Part shown: piece after piece, positions 7,665 to 15,178 of the stretch | How the letters are laid out: each line of letters opens with the position of its first letter | Numbering within the stretch: position 1 is the first letter of the stretch | NCBI RefSeq assembly: GCF_027706725.1 | Contig: NZ_JAQFWQ010000078.1 | Span: 1-34,561, forward strand | Source: Nocardiopsis endophytica | Lineage (GTDB): Bacteria > Actinomycetota > Actinomycetes > Streptosporangiales > Streptosporangiaceae | Reading direction: 5' to 3' | DNA: 34,561 nucleotides | Made by a program: the position numbers and the translations under genes | The notes under the pieces: generated by a model | The model's database searches: none | What the model saw: the letters and a program-made list of their open reading frames with translations, nothing else | What the model was told of the DNA's origin: nothing

Positions 7665-8195
7665 TCACACGGACATCGCCCGGATCAGGTCGGACCGTGC
7701 CCGGGCCACCCTGGAGCGGACCGTCCCGACCGGCACCCCCAGCTCGTCCGCCGCCTCGGCGTAGGAGTAGCCGTGGATGCGGGTCAGCACGAAGGCGCGG
7801 CGCCGTTCGGGGCTGATCCCGGCCAGGAGGCTGCCCAGGGCCACCTCCTCCTCGAAGCGGGCGCACCGGTCGGCCAGGAGGCCGGTGCGGGCCGGGTCCT
7901 CCGGCAGCTCCGTGGTCCGGGGGCGCGCGGCGCTCCAGCGGTAGCGGTCGGCCACGGCCCTGCGGGCGATCGACTTCAGCCAGGTGCGGACCGACGAGCG
8001 CCCGGCGAACCCGGGGAGCGCCGTCATGGCCCGCATGTAGGTCTCCTGGGTGAGCTCCTCCACCCACAGCGGGTCGACGCGGTGGGCGATGAACCGGGCC
8101 AGGTCCTCGCGGGTCTCGGCGATCAGGACCTCCAGTGCCCGGCCGTCGCCCCTGCCGGCGGTCCCGGCGAGGGCCGTCAGTTCCTCATCGTTCAC
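7665..8195 (-). CDS. ECF-type RNA polymerase sigma factor, SigC-like
   Basis: This sigma-70 family factor directs RNA polymerase to a small promoter set. The 176-residue protein has sigma region 2 (about 30-87; VEELTQETYMRAMTALPGF and RSSVRTWLKSIARRAVADRYR) and sigma region 4 with a helix-turn-helix (about 128-173; YSYAEAADELGVPVGTVRSRV). The E-L-T-Q-E-T-Y-x-R-A wording and the RSSxRTWLxxIAR block recall actinobacterial SigC, linked to copper acquisition in mycobacteria. The start is GTG 8195, without a strong ribosome site. No anti-sigma gene is recognisable nearby; the upstream membrane protein is the only candidate partner. The nearby multicopper oxidase fits a copper link, but that is inference. 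Confidence 0.85.
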   Translation of the reverse strand: MNDEELTALAGTAGRGDGRALEVLIAETREDLARFIAHRVDPLWVEELTQETYMRAMTALPGFAGRSSVRTWLKSIARRAVADRYRWSAARPRTTELPEDPARTGLLADRCARFEEEVALGSLLAGISPERRRAFVLTRIHGYSYAEAADELGVPVGTVRSRVARARSDLIRAMSV

Positions 8196-8488
8196 GGCGC
8201 CGCCCCGGCTCCCGGAGCGGGGCGGATTCGTTGTGCACGGTGCTTGCAAAGCCGTTCCTCTGCTGTTGAGACGCGTCGCCGCGCGGCGGCCCCGCTCGTG
8301 CGGGCCGCGATGGCATGGCGACCGGCGCACCGGCGGAGCCGCGACGGCGGCCGGTGCGCACGACGGAGGCGGTCGGCGACGCGGCCGACCGCACGGTGGG
8401 CGGGTTCGCGCCCCTCCCGGCATCGGCGTTCCGGGTCCAGGCCTTCGGCCTCCAGCGGCCGGGGTGGTGGGACGGGCGTCGGGAGGGG

Positions 8489-9055
8489 TCAGCAGCAGAG
8501 GGGCGGGCCCCGCAGCACCACGGTGTGGCGCAGTCCGCGGGTGATGCGGCCCCCGTCGCCCCGGTCGGGGCGGCGTTCGGACGGGGGCGGCGTGGCGGCC
8601 GCGGCGCCGGAGCCTTCGACCAGCAGCACCGGCAGGATCAGTAGGCCGAGGAGGCGCAGCAGGCCGAACAGGGCGGCCTCCCCCTGGCGGAGCCACCATC
8701 CGCTGATCAATGCGGCGACGATGTGCGCGGCCGTCATGCCCGCTCCGCCGTCGGTGGCCGCCGACCCCATCTCGGCGGCCCCGGCGTGGTGGTGGCCCGC
8801 ACCCGCTTGGACATAGGAGAACAGCAGGTGCAGGGCGAGCTGGCCCCACAGCATCAGGCCGCAGATCCCCGCCAGGCCGCGCTCGTCATCGGCGGCGGCC
8901 CAGGCCAGGGCGAAGAGCAGGAGGAAGCCTCCGAGGGGCCCCGCCGCCGGGATGGCGTGGCCGGACATGGCGGCGTGCCCCGCGGCGGACACGCCGACCG
9001 ACACCGAGGCGAAGACCCCGGCGCGCACGGTGCGGAACTTCTCTGGCCCGGCCAC
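8489..9055 (-). CDS. Small multi-pass membrane protein with His/Met residues
   Basis: The 188-residue protein has about five hydrophobic segments (near 9-27, 37-56, 62-82, 107-121 and 128-146 from GTG 9055). Potential metal ligands lie outside or at the edge of the membrane: HAAMSGHA near 27-34 and GHHHAGAAEM near 88-97. The C-terminus is basic and ends LRHTVVLRGPPLCC. I recall related Streptomyces membrane proteins ending in a similar RGPP motif but know no function. The start is uncertain: GTG 9028 has a better-spaced GAGAAG upstream. It lies 293 bases upstream of the SigC-like gene in the same direction and after a strong terminator. A role in copper handling is a guess. Confidence 0.65.
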   Translation of the reverse strand: MAGPEKFRTVRAGVFASVSVGVSAAGHAAMSGHAIPAAGPLGGFLLLFALAWAAADDERGLAGICGLMLWGQLALHLLFSYVQAGAGHHHAGAAEMGSAATDGGAGMTAAHIVAALISGWWLRQGEAALFGLLRLLGLLILPVLLVEGSGAAAATPPPSERRPDRGDGGRITRGLRHTVVLRGPPLCC

Positions 9056-9182
9056 GGTGCGCCCATCTTCGCACCGCCCGTTCCGGCCCGGCCACGGCCC
9101 CTGGGAACCGGACGGCACGGGCCGACACAGGGCCGGCGGAGAGCCCGGCCGAGGGGCCGCCGACCGCTCCCGCCCCACGAGA

Positions 9183-9222
9183 GCGGTGCCGCCCGGACCG
9201 GCTCCGGTCCTGGCGGCACCGC
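9183..9222 (-). terminator. Strong terminator of the multicopper oxidase unit
   Basis: GCGGTGCCGCC (9183-9193) pairs with GGCGGCACCGC (9212-9222), and inside it GGACCGG (9195-9201) pairs with CCGGTCC (9204-9210). The two stems are separated by a single C/T mismatch, giving 18 pairs with a two-base tip. It lies 36 bases past the oxidase stop and marks the end of that transcript. Confidence 0.85.
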
Positions 9223-9257
9223 GCGGCCGGGATGCGCGGGCGCACCCCGGTCCGGGG

Positions 9258-10823
9258 TCATGCCGTATAGGCCAGCAGGCCCATCATCCCGACCTCACCG
9301 TGGTAGATGTTGTGGCAGTGCACCAGCCACTGGCCCGGGTTGTCGGCCTCGAAGTCGACCTTCACCGACTGGCCCGGCAGCACGATCACGGTGTCCTTCC
9401 TCGGGCCCCCGTCCGCGATCTGGAAGGTGTGGCCGTGCAGGTGCATCGGGTGCCACATCATGGTGGAGTTCTTGAACACCACCCGCACACGCTGGCCCTG
9501 TTCGCATGTGAAGGCGCCCTTCGTGGGGTCCTCGTGGTCGAACCGCCGCCCGTTGAGCGCCCAGTCGTAGGCGCCCATGCCGCCGGTCAGCTCGATCGTG
9601 TGCTCGGCCTCCGGCCCGCGCTTCTCCAGGCGCACCTCCGGGGCGGCCTTCAGCTCGGTGGCGTGCACGATCTTCCCGTCGAGCTCGTCGGGGCGCACGT
9701 CCTTCCCCGGGGCCTCCCCCGAGCCGGTGCGCACCAGCCCCAGTGCCGTGGCGTCCTTGCCCTCGGCCAGCACCACCAGCGGGAACACGCCGTCCTTCAG
9801 GGTCACCAGCACGTCGTAGCGCTCCCCCATGCCGAGCACGACCCCGTCGACCTCGCGGTGCTCGACCGGGTAGCCGTCGGTGTGGGTGATCGTCATCCGG
9901 TGCCCGCCCAGGACGACCCGGTAGGCGGTGTCGCCTCCGGCGTTGATCAGGCGCAGGCGCAGCCGCGCCCCCGGGTCGGCCTTGAACGTCCGCGGGTCGT
10001 CGGCGGGGCGCCCGTTGACCAGGTGCAGCGGGTAGTAGATGTCCCCGGCGTCGCCGCCCAGCAGGTCGCTGGAGGCGCCCATGAGGGTGTTGCCCATGCG
10101 CATCGGCCCGCCGCCGTCCATGCCCTCCATTCCGCCTTCGCCGCCGCCGTGGCCTCCGTGGCCGCCCCCGCCGCCGTGGTCCATGCCTTCGCGCACCTCC
10201 TCCAGCACGGCGTCGGGGGTGGTGCCGTCGATCCCGTCCAGCCAGTCGTCGAGCATCACCACCCACTCCTCGTCGTAGGCGAGCGGCTCGTCGGGGTCGT
10301 CCACGATGATCGGGGCGTACAGGCCCCGGTCGATCTGGGTGCCCACGTGCGGGTGGAACCAGTGGGTTCCCGGTGTGTCCACGATGAAGCGGTAGGTGAA
10401 GTCCCCACCAGGCTTCACCGCCTTCTGGGTGATGGGTGGGACCCCGTCCATGTCATTGCGCAGGGCCAGACCGTGCCAGTGGATGGAGGTGGGGTCCGGG
10501 AGCCGGTTCTCCAGCGTGGCCTTGAGGGTGTCCCCGGCGGAGACCCTGAGCTCCTCGCCGGGGAGCGCGTCCCCGAAGCTCCAGGTGCGCACGGTGCGGC
10601 CGCCGAGGTCCAGCTCGGACTCGGCGGCGCGCAGGGTGAACGCGCGCTCCTTGCCGGTGCCTGCGCGCTCCTTCTCGACGGCGTCGACGATGGCGTCGCC
10701 GGGGGTGACCAGGGCCCCGCCGGGGGAACCCGCGGAACCGGTGCGGCCGCAGGCCGCGAGCAGGCCCAGACCGGAGACGGCGGCGCCTGCGCCGATGAAG
10801 GACCGGCGGTTGATTTCGGGCAT
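9258..10823 (-). CDS. Tat-exported multicopper oxidase
   Basis: The 521-residue secreted enzyme oxidises a substrate (possibly cuprous ion or phenolics) and reduces oxygen to water. A Tat signal (NRRSFIG, 5-11) leads to LAAC with Cys25, so it is likely a lipoprotein. All copper motifs are present: HWHG 115-118, HWFHPH 154-159, HPMHLHGH 458-465 and HCHNIYHGEVGM 502-513, with the type 1 axial Met at 513. A Met/His/Gly-rich insert at about 214-248 recalls the methionine-rich copper-binding region of CueO/CopA oxidases. The ATG has AAGGA about ten bases upstream. It follows the DUF6153 gene by 59 bases and ends at a strong terminator. Copper tolerance is the likeliest role; the substrate is unproven. 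Confidence 0.92.
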   Translation of the reverse strand: MPEINRRSFIGAGAAVSGLGLLAACGRTGSAGSPGGALVTPGDAIVDAVEKERAGTGKERAFTLRAAESELDLGGRTVRTWSFGDALPGEELRVSAGDTLKATLENRLPDPTSIHWHGLALRNDMDGVPPITQKAVKPGGDFTYRFIVDTPGTHWFHPHVGTQIDRGLYAPIIVDDPDEPLAYDEEWVVMLDDWLDGIDGTTPDAVLEEVREGMDHGGGGGHGGHGGGEGGMEGMDGGGPMRMGNTLMGASSDLLGGDAGDIYYPLHLVNGRPADDPRTFKADPGARLRLRLINAGGDTAYRVVLGGHRMTITHTDGYPVEHREVDGVVLGMGERYDVLVTLKDGVFPLVVLAEGKDATALGLVRTGSGEAPGKDVRPDELDGKIVHATELKAAPEVRLEKRGPEAEHTIELTGGMGAYDWALNGRRFDHEDPTKGAFTCEQGQRVRVVFKNSTMMWHPMHLHGHTFQIADGGPRKDTVIVLPGQSVKVDFEADNPGQWLVHCHNIYHGEVGMMGLLAYTA

Positions 10824-10882
10824 GGCTGAACTGTCCTTCGCGTGAAAGGGGTGTACGGATCGGCGTGGGGAGGCGCCGGGTA

Positions 10883-11458
10883 TTAGATCCGCAGGATCGA
10901 CAGTTCTGCCAGCTCGGGCGGGGTGGGCACGGCCGCGCGCGCGGCGTGCGGCAGGGGGAGCGGACGCGGTGCCGGGCCGGGGAGGATGAGCCGGGCGCGG
11001 GGCGGAAGGGCCACGTCGACGGTCACCTTGGCGCTCTGGCAGGTGCCCGACGCCGGGCCGCAGTCGTCCTGGCCGCCGTGGTCGTGGCCGGGGGGCACCG
11101 CCGCCTCGGGGTGCGCGGGGGCGCGGTCCCCGGTCGCACCGGGGTCGGGGGCGGCGTGATCCGCGGCGGCCGCCGGAACCCCTCCGGACGGGCCCTCGGA
11201 GCGGCCGTCCGCCGCCGTGCCGTCCCCGGGCCGGTCGATGTCGGCGATCCCGGGGTGGGCGTGCGGGGCCTCTGCCGCCGCTTCCCCTGCTGCCGCTGCC
11301 GCGGCGGGGGCCGTAGGAGGCGTCTGCAGCGCCTGCCGGGGCACCGACCCGTGGTGCACGAGGAGCGCGAAAGCCGCGAGCATCAGGGCCGCGACCACGG
11401 CCGCGTACGCCCCGGCGGGGCGGCGCGCCGCGCGCGCACCCGTCCTCGTCGGCCGCAT
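10883..11458 (-). CDS. DUF6153 family membrane-anchored protein
   Basis: The 191-residue protein has an Arg-rich start, one membrane helix (about 18-35) ending LLVHHGS, and a long Ala/Pro/His-rich extracytoplasmic stretch (HAHPG, PGHDHGGQDDC). Two cysteines follow in DCGPASGTC, and the C-terminus reads TPPELAELSILRI. The single helix with a following HG, the Cys pair and a terminus like PSLAELQLLRI are what I know of actinobacterial DUF6153 proteins. Function is unknown. The His and Cys residues would suit metal binding. ATG 11458 follows GGGAGG at a spacing of about ten bases. It sits between the M56 peptidase gene and the oxidase gene in one leftward unit. Confidence 0.75.
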   Translation of the reverse strand: MRPTRTGARAARRPAGAYAAVVAALMLAAFALLVHHGSVPRQALQTPPTAPAAAAAAGEAAAEAPHAHPGIADIDRPGDGTAADGRSEGPSGGVPAAAADHAAPDPGATGDRAPAHPEAAVPPGHDHGGQDDCGPASGTCQSAKVTVDVALPPRARLILPGPAPRPLPLPHAARAAVPTPPELAELSILRI

Positions 11459-11540
11459 CGTCACCCGCCCTCCCTGTCCGCTCCGCTCCCAGCGTGCCGT
11501 ATGAACCGGCCGCCCGCCGCCACTCACCCCGTGGTGCCCC

Positions 11541-12425
11541 TCACAGCAGGAGCAGGAACGCGAGATGGTGCAGCTCGACGCAGGTCGAGGCCACTCCCCC
11601 GGAGGCGACGCCCGTCCCGCCCAGGAGGGCCGGCCCCGCCACCGGGTTGGCGGACGGGGGCTCGTCCAACAGCGCCTCCACCCGCCGCACGACCTGGTAG
11701 TCGGCCAGCCCCGGGTGCCACGAGGGTCCGGGCCCCGGCGCGGCCAGGGAGACCTGGGCGATGGTGCGGGCCACGAGGCCGCGGTCGCCGACCGCCGCGG
11801 CCGCCTCCTCGTCGGCCCAGCGCTCCAGGTCGAACCGGAGACGGCGGTGCACCGGCGCCAGCGGCGGGAACAGGGCGGCGGCCAGGGCCCCCGCGGCGGC
11901 GTAGACGTGGTGGCGGTGCCGCAGGTGGGCGTGCTCGTGCCGGAGCACCACGCTGAGCTGGTCCCTGCCGAGCATGCGCAGCAGCCCGCGGGAGAGCATG
12001 ACGCCTCCGCGCCGCCCGGGCACCGCCATGGCCATCGGCCGGTCGTCGGCGACCACCCCCGCGCCGTCGCCGTGCCGCCGGACCTCGCGCATGCCGCGCC
12101 ACCAGCGCAGCGCCAGGAGTGCGGTGCCGACCGCGCCCACGGCGAGCAGCGCGAGGGCGAGCACGCCGACGGGGGCGGGGACGGGCCCATGCTCCAGCAG
12201 CAGCCGCCCCCTCTCGGGTCCCGACACCGTGTCCGGGGGCAGCACCCCGGCGAGGAAGGCCCCGCCGAGCAGTCCGGCCGTGCTGACGGCGGTGAGGGCC
12301 GCCGACACGGCGAGCACCGCCAGCAGCCGCGCCGACCAGGCGGGGTGGATCGGGAGCGGGAGCCGTGCCAGGGCCAGGGCGGGCACCACGAGGAGGAGGG
12401 CCGGGGCGAGGGTGTACCAGGTCAT
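11541..12425 (-). CDS. M56 family membrane zinc metallopeptidase, BlaR1-like without sensor domain
   Basis: The 294-residue integral membrane peptidase has helices near 3-21, 33-60 and 84-107 and a cytoplasmic catalytic part. The zinc motif HEHAH (HExxH) is at 163-167 in VLRHEHAHLRHRHH. ADEEA near 204-208 probably supplies the downstream acidic ligand. In BlaR1/MecR1 this domain is activated by an external signal and leads to loss of the BlaI repressor. Here no penicillin-binding domain follows, so the signal is different or sensed within the membrane. The ATG overlaps the blaI stop in ATGA, the classic paired arrangement. Neighbouring DUF6153 and oxidase genes suggest a metal or envelope signal. 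Confidence 0.9.
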   Translation of the reverse strand: MTWYTLAPALLLVVPALALARLPLPIHPAWSARLLAVLAVSAALTAVSTAGLLGGAFLAGVLPPDTVSGPERGRLLLEHGPVPAPVGVLALALLAVGAVGTALLALRWWRGMREVRRHGDGAGVVADDRPMAMAVPGRRGGVMLSRGLLRMLGRDQLSVVLRHEHAHLRHRHHVYAAAGALAAALFPPLAPVHRRLRFDLERWADEEAAAAVGDRGLVARTIAQVSLAAPGPGPSWHPGLADYQVVRRVEALLDEPPSANPVAGPALLGGTGVASGGVASTCVELHHLAFLLLL

Positions 12426-12862
12426 GGCCCGTCCGGCCGCCCTTCACGGCCCTGCCGGGGCGGGGTGCGCGGGGCGTCCGCGCCGGAGGGGGGCGGGGAG
12501 GCGTCCGGGGACGGCTCCCGCTCCAGGACCGCGCGCAGCGCGGCGGCCTCCTCGGCGCTGAGGCCGTGGACGAACTGGTTGAGGACGCCCGCGGGGTCGC
12601 TGGCCACGCGGAGGTGGTCGAACATGCGCTCGGCGGCGAGCCCGCTCTCGTCGACCGTGAGGCGGTAGACGTAGGCCCGGCCGCGCTGGGAGCGCTCGAC
12701 CATCCCCTTGTCGTACAGGCGGAACAGCACGGTGTTGACCGTGGTGTAGGCGGGGTCGCCGTCGAGCCGCTCGCGCAGCTCGCCGGTGGACAGGAAACCG
12801 TCGGTCTCCGCCAGCACCGCCAGCACCTCGGCCTCCAGCTGTCCGAGCCTTCTTCGTGACAT
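12422..12862 (-). CDS. BlaI/MecI/CopY family transcriptional repressor
   Basis: The 146-residue winged-helix repressor has the DNA-binding domain at about 6-70 (LGQLEAEVLAVLAETDGFLS, then AYTTVNTVLFRLYDKGMVER, then RGRAYVY) and a C-terminal dimerisation region (EEAAALRAVLERE). Family members bind TACA-N2-TGTA type dyads and are inactivated by a partner protease or by copper. ATG 12862 is chosen for GAGGG four bases upstream; ATGs at 12877 and 12880 lack a site. It overlaps the M56 gene by four bases. No clear TACA/TGTA dyad lies directly upstream. The nearest perfect core is at 15186-15195, in front of the ATP-grasp and GNAT genes. Confidence 0.92.
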   Translation of the reverse strand: MSRRRLGQLEAEVLAVLAETDGFLSTGELRERLDGDPAYTTVNTVLFRLYDKGMVERSQRGRAYVYRLTVDESGLAAERMFDHLRVASDPAGVLNQFVHGLSAEEAAALRAVLEREPSPDASPPPSGADAPRTPPRQGREGRPDGP

Positions 12863-12913
12863 CGATCCCTCAAGCATCATCGGGTTGCGGCCGACCCCCC
12901 TCATTGTCGCCCA

Positions 12914-12935
12914 CGCGCCGGTCCGCCGCGGCGCG
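12914..12935 (-). terminator. Terminator after the M15-like lipoprotein gene
   Basis: CGCGCCG (12914-12920) and CGGCGCG (12929-12935) are perfect arms with an eight-base loop. The hairpin lies 17 bases past the lipoprotein stop and ahead of blaI. It suggests that the ATP-grasp/M15 unit and the blaI unit are transcribed separately. Confidence 0.6.
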
Positions 12936-12951
12936 CGCGGGAAAGGACGGA

Positions 12952-14034
12952 TCAGGTCTTGAACCCGATGTGCAGGTGGTCCTCGTGCACGGTGTCGGTG
13001 AAGGCGGCCCCGTCGGGCGTGCTGAGCGCCCATGGGCCGCCGACCTCGGTCGCCCCCTTCTCCAGGGCGAGCTCCATCAGCGTGCGCACCGGCCCCCGCT
13101 CGCCTACGAGCCGCTGGTCGGAGACCGTGGCGCCGTCGACCGCCCAGATGTCGACGGCGCGCCCCTGGGTGTGGTTGCTGACCGAGGAACTGCCGAAGAC
13201 GTTGTCGGGGTGCCCGGTGGCCAGCACGGCGACCGAGATCGGGGCCTCGAACGCCAGGTCGAGCATCATCCGCAGGACGCGTTCGTCGATGCGCCCGGAG
13301 GTGATGTCCCCGCGCGCGCTGTCGGGCAGGGTGATCCGCTCTGAGGCGAGCACCTCGGCGGCGACCGGGGAGGCGCCCGGTCCGGCGGCGTCGGGGGACG
13401 GCGGGCCCGACGCGTCCGAGGGGCCGCCGCTCCCACCGGGCGGGTCACCGGCGGAGGCGACCTCCTCGACCTCCCACGCGCCACCGCCCCGGGCAAGGCG
13501 GACGTCGACGACGCGGGTGGTGGACGTGAGGCCGGCACCGCTGAGCACGCTCGTCCGGACCACGGCCATGATCGAGGCGCGGTCCTCGGTCAGCCCGCCC
13601 AGCTGGGGGTAGACCACCTGGGCGGCGGCCGACGCGTCGGCGTCGAGCAGGGACAGGCCGTCGGTGACGGCGGCGCCCGCGCCGTCACCCGCCCCCGCCT
13701 CCCTGAGCCGGTCCCGGGCGGCCTCCGCGGTGCCCTCGCCCGGCCCGTAGTTGAGCACCGCCTCAAGGAAGCGCACGGCGGCCCGTTTCACGTCGGGCGC
13801 GGGTTCGCCCTCGGCGACCCGGTAGGGCTGGACCTCCGGCAGCGCGGGGGCGCTCGGTGCCGACGGGTCGTCGGCGCTCGGGCCGTCGGCGTCCGAGGCG
13901 CAGGCCGCCAGCAGCGGGAGGGCGGCGAGGAGCGCGAGCAGGCGCATGCGGGTTCGGCGGGAGGAGCCGTTGGAGCGGCCGGAGCGGCCGAGGGGGCGGC
14001 GGCGCGGGGACGGGACGTGGTCGGGACGGGGCAT
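12952..14034 (-). CDS. Lipoprotein with a C-terminal M15-like metallopeptidase domain
   Basis: Up to 360 residues. An Arg-rich leader and LLALLAALPLLAAC with lipobox Cys45 point to surface anchoring. Residues about 70-190 look like a small NTF2-like domain, followed by a Pro/Ser/Gly linker. The C-terminal domain (about 235-360) carries SNHTQGRAVD, with His288 and Asp295, and HEDHLHIGF, with His353 and His355. This pattern matches zinc ligands of M15/DD-carboxypeptidase-like folds. It could trim peptidoglycan peptides or only bind them. The start is uncertain: ATG 14034 is three bases after the ATP-grasp stop, while ATG 13947 would give a shorter, more typical signal. It is cotranscribed with the ATP-grasp gene. 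Confidence 0.78.
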   Translation of the reverse strand: MPRPDHVPSPRRRPLGRSGRSNGSSRRTRMRLLALLAALPLLAACASDADGPSADDPSAPSAPALPEVQPYRVAEGEPAPDVKRAAVRFLEAVLNYGPGEGTAEAARDRLREAGAGDGAGAAVTDGLSLLDADASAAAQVVYPQLGGLTEDRASIMAVVRTSVLSGAGLTSTTRVVDVRLARGGGAWEVEEVASAGDPPGGSGGPSDASGPPSPDAAGPGASPVAAEVLASERITLPDSARGDITSGRIDERVLRMMLDLAFEAPISVAVLATGHPDNVFGSSSVSNHTQGRAVDIWAVDGATVSDQRLVGERGPVRTLMELALEKGATEVGGPWALSTPDGAAFTDTVHEDHLHIGFKT

Positions 14035-14037
14035 GGG

Positions 14038-15033
14038 TCAGACGGTCCGTTCGAGGGAGATGCCGCGGACGTCGAGTTCGGCCTCGGTGACGAAGGCCTC
14101 GGCGGCGTGGCGGACCATGGCCACGCCTTCGCGCCATCGGTCCTCGATGCGCGGCCGGTGCGGGTCGAGGGCCTGGAGGATCAGGAGCCCGATCTCGTCG
14201 ACCCCCGCGGCGGCGGTGAGCGTGGAGCTTCCGGAGAAGCGCGGGTTGATCTCGAAGACGCGCGGTACGCCGTCGGGACCGATGCGGAGCTGGACGTTGA
14301 ACGGCCCGTCTGCGCCGAGCGCGCGCGCAACGCGGGTGCAGGTCCGGGTGACGGCCTCGTCGCGGCGGCTGATCGCGTAGCGGGAGGAGCCGTCCTTGAG
14401 CACGACCTCCTTGGGGACGACCGCCTGCACGCGGCCGTCGCGCCACACCACGACGCTGACGGAGAACTCGGGGCCGTCCACGTACTCCTGGATGATCATG
14501 GCGCCCGGTTCCTCAGGGGCCGCGGCCAGGGCCGCTTCGAGCTCCTCCGGGGTGCGGACGATGCTGACGCCCCGGCTCCCCCGGCCGGTCCGCGGCTTCA
14601 CGATCAGGGGGTAGGCCAGATCCCCGGGGCCGAACCGGGCCAGGCGGGTCGGCGGAACCCCGATGCCCGCCTTGTCCAGGGTCTCCATCAGCGCCAGCTT
14701 GTCGAGGCAGACGGAGACCATCCCGAGGCGCGGGAGCAGGACCTCAAGGCCGCACCCGCTCAGCTCCCAGGACGGGACGAGCTCCTCGTCGACCAGCGGC
14801 ACGACCGCCCGCACCGCCTCTGCCGAGCAGATGCGGCGCAGCTCGGGGACGAAGTCGGGGCTCGTCCCGACGGGGACCACGTGGCCGCGGTCCGCCAGGT
14901 ACAGCCCGGGGGCACGGGAGTCGGCGTCGACGGCGACGACCCGGAAGCCCTGCCGCCGCAGGCGGAGGATCTTCCCGGCGGTCCCCTCGGCGCCGGCCGC
15001 CGTCACCAGCACGCTCACCTGCTTGTCCAGCAT
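14038..15033 (-). CDS. ATP-grasp ligase, CarB-like
   Basis: The 331-residue enzyme belongs to the ATP-grasp fold, which joins a carboxylate to an amine or other nucleophile via an acyl phosphate. The N-terminal VLVTAAG (8-14) is a Rossmann-like pre-ATP domain. ATP-binding residues include K146 in LIVKPRTGRGSRGVS, QEYVDGPEFSV (182-192), and NVQ (246-248) with FEINPR (260-265), which supply magnesium ligands. It resembles carbamoyl-phosphate-synthase-like ATP-grasp proteins of unassigned substrate. ATG 15033 has a GGAAGGG ribosome site. Its leader holds two GC hairpins, and it shares a divergent promoter region with the GNAT gene. The partner lipoprotein suggests an envelope peptide or small-molecule substrate; this is inference. 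Confidence 0.88.
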   Translation of the reverse strand: MLDKQVSVLVTAAGAEGTAGKILRLRRQGFRVVAVDADSRAPGLYLADRGHVVPVGTSPDFVPELRRICSAEAVRAVVPLVDEELVPSWELSGCGLEVLLPRLGMVSVCLDKLALMETLDKAGIGVPPTRLARFGPGDLAYPLIVKPRTGRGSRGVSIVRTPEELEAALAAAPEEPGAMIIQEYVDGPEFSVSVVVWRDGRVQAVVPKEVVLKDGSSRYAISRRDEAVTRTCTRVARALGADGPFNVQLRIGPDGVPRVFEINPRFSGSSTLTAAAGVDEIGLLILQALDPHRPRIEDRWREGVAMVRHAAEAFVTEAELDVRGISLERTV

Positions 15034-15075
15034 GGGTGTCCCTTCCTCTCAGCTCGGCGGGCGGGCCCGGGGGCC

Positions 15076-15171
15076 GGCCCGCAGGACGGTGCGGGCCGCC
15101 TCCCGGGCGGCGCCGGGCCGCGCGGTGGCCGTGTCCCGGGCGGGGAGCGAGGGGGGCGCCTCCCCGCCCGG
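15076..15171 (-). other. Two perfect hairpins in the ATP-grasp leader
   Basis: CCGGGCGGGGAG (15136-15147) pairs perfectly with CTCCCCGCCCGG (15160-15171) over a 12-base loop. GGCCCGC (15076-15082) pairs with GCGGGCC (15091-15097) over eight bases. Both lie between the operator at 15179-15199 and the ATP-grasp start. A leftward transcript would carry them in its 5' leader of roughly 140 bases. They could be an attenuator, an RNA-stabilising structure or a protein site. No known riboswitch is recognised. Confidence 0.55.
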
Positions 15172-15178
15172 ACTCCCC

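Noticed and set aside
8235-8258. GGAAC and CGTGC on the minus strand as an autoregulated ECF promoter for the SigC-like gene
   Set aside because: The spacer is only 14 bases, short of the usual 16-17, so the match is not convincing.
6324-8816. An 830-codon plus-strand frame across hemW and the sigma gene
   Set aside because: Antisense shadow of hemW and the ECF gene, both clearly real on the minus strand.
8952-10829. A 625-codon plus-strand frame opposite the oxidase
   Set aside because: It mirrors the multicopper oxidase, whose copper motifs prove the minus-strand reading.
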